From positions 8,413,747 through 8,477,746 of the forward strand of contig NW_020954588.1 in NCBI RefSeq assembly GCF_900497805.2: 64,000 nucleotides of DNA. Direction: 5' to 3'. Shown here piece by piece: positions 63,770 to 64,000 of the stretch. Positions within the stretch are counted from its first letter, which is position 1. Every line of letters starts with the position of its first letter. The notes under the pieces were generated by a model. It was not told the DNA's origin and made no database searches. It worked only from the letters and a program-made list of their open reading frames with translations. The translations under genes were made by a program, and so were the position numbers. Source of the stretch: Vombatus ursinus. Lineage: Eukaryota; Chordata; Mammalia; Diprotodontia; Vombatidae.

Positions 63770-64000
63770 TTATATATTTTTTTTCTTGTGCGTTTTCCAT
63801 AGGGACCGCTACCTTCCTCTCTACCACCCCTTAGAGGTAACCAGTGCTCTAGAACATTCTACTGGAGACACAATTAAAACCTGCTGCTAGTACCAAATGC
63901 TGATATCAGTCATTTCAAAACCTCAGAGTTAGAAGGGACCTCAGCAATTTGATTCAACAAACATTCAGTTCAGAGTTCGTAGAATATCAGCATTGGAAAG
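63770..64000. other. window end with SINE/L2 fragments
   Basis: Short THER1-like pieces (CAGAGTTAGAAGGGACCTCA near 63926; GAATATCAGCATTGGAAAG at the edge) and an L2-like ATTCAACAAACATTCAG near 63951. Confidence 0.5.

Larger units (their letters stand above)
43478..64000 (-). other. SLC9A9: SLC9A9 intron, upstream of the first visible exon (open-ended)
   Basis: At least 20,523 bp of intron 5' (gene sense) of the exon at 43364-43477. No further NHE9 exon was seen. Repeats inside are listed separately. Confidence 0.85.

Overview
This window is vertebrate nuclear DNA, almost certainly from a marsupial and probably an Australian one. It is AT-rich and intron-dominated. It is packed with tRNA-derived CORE-SINEs: MIR, THER1-like, MAR1-like copies with a Bov-B/RTE-style tail, and a WSINE1-like copy. 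It also holds L2 fragments in both orientations, marsupial-type L1 3' ends, one RTE reverse-transcriptase relic and several hAT-type MITEs. Family names are given from memory of consensus sequences; no library search was possible. There are no bacterial-type operons, CRISPR arrays or rRNA genes.

The only real gene I can support is SLC9A9, which encodes the endosomal Na+/H+ exchanger NHE9. It lies on the minus strand and is represented by three consecutive internal coding exons: 43364-43477, 40581-40692 and 19485-19638. Each has AG/GT splice sites, and the reading phases join exactly (0, then 1, then 2 at the last donor). Together they encode about 126 residues of the second half of the transmembrane exchanger domain, including the LAENVIF helix and the [10 protein letters not shown] motif. 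The introns between them are 2,671 and 20,942 bp. The window also contains more than 20.5 kb of the upstream intron and more than 19.4 kb of the downstream intron. I found neither the preceding nor the following exon, so both probably lie outside.

Layout: 1-19484 is downstream intron (L2, THER1, MIR, MITEs and AT-rich microsatellites near 7.3 and 8.2-8.9 kb). 19485-19638 is an exon. 19639-40580 is a SINE-rich intron with several nested insertions and an RTE relic near 28 kb. 40581-40692 is an exon. 40693-43363 is a short intron made mostly of L2 and MIR. 43364-43477 is an exon. 43478-64000 is upstream intron with a long inverted repeat (45.4 kb), a duplicated block around a SINE (46.6-47.0 kb), pyrimidine tracts (50.3 and 57.7 kb), a CG/CA tract (52.7 kb), a possible fossil solo LTR (about 52.9-53.6 kb) and a pile of L2 ends (58 kb).

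I found no undescribed protein-coding or defence-like system. The most interesting signals are structural. Several transposons sit inside older transposons with clean target-site duplications, giving a relative age order. Two hAT MITEs used nearly identical CTAG-centred 8-bp targets. There is also a 232-bp hairpin-forming element, a roughly 76-bp imperfect direct repeat flanking a SINE, and repeat-poor islands that are candidate conserved non-coding elements.
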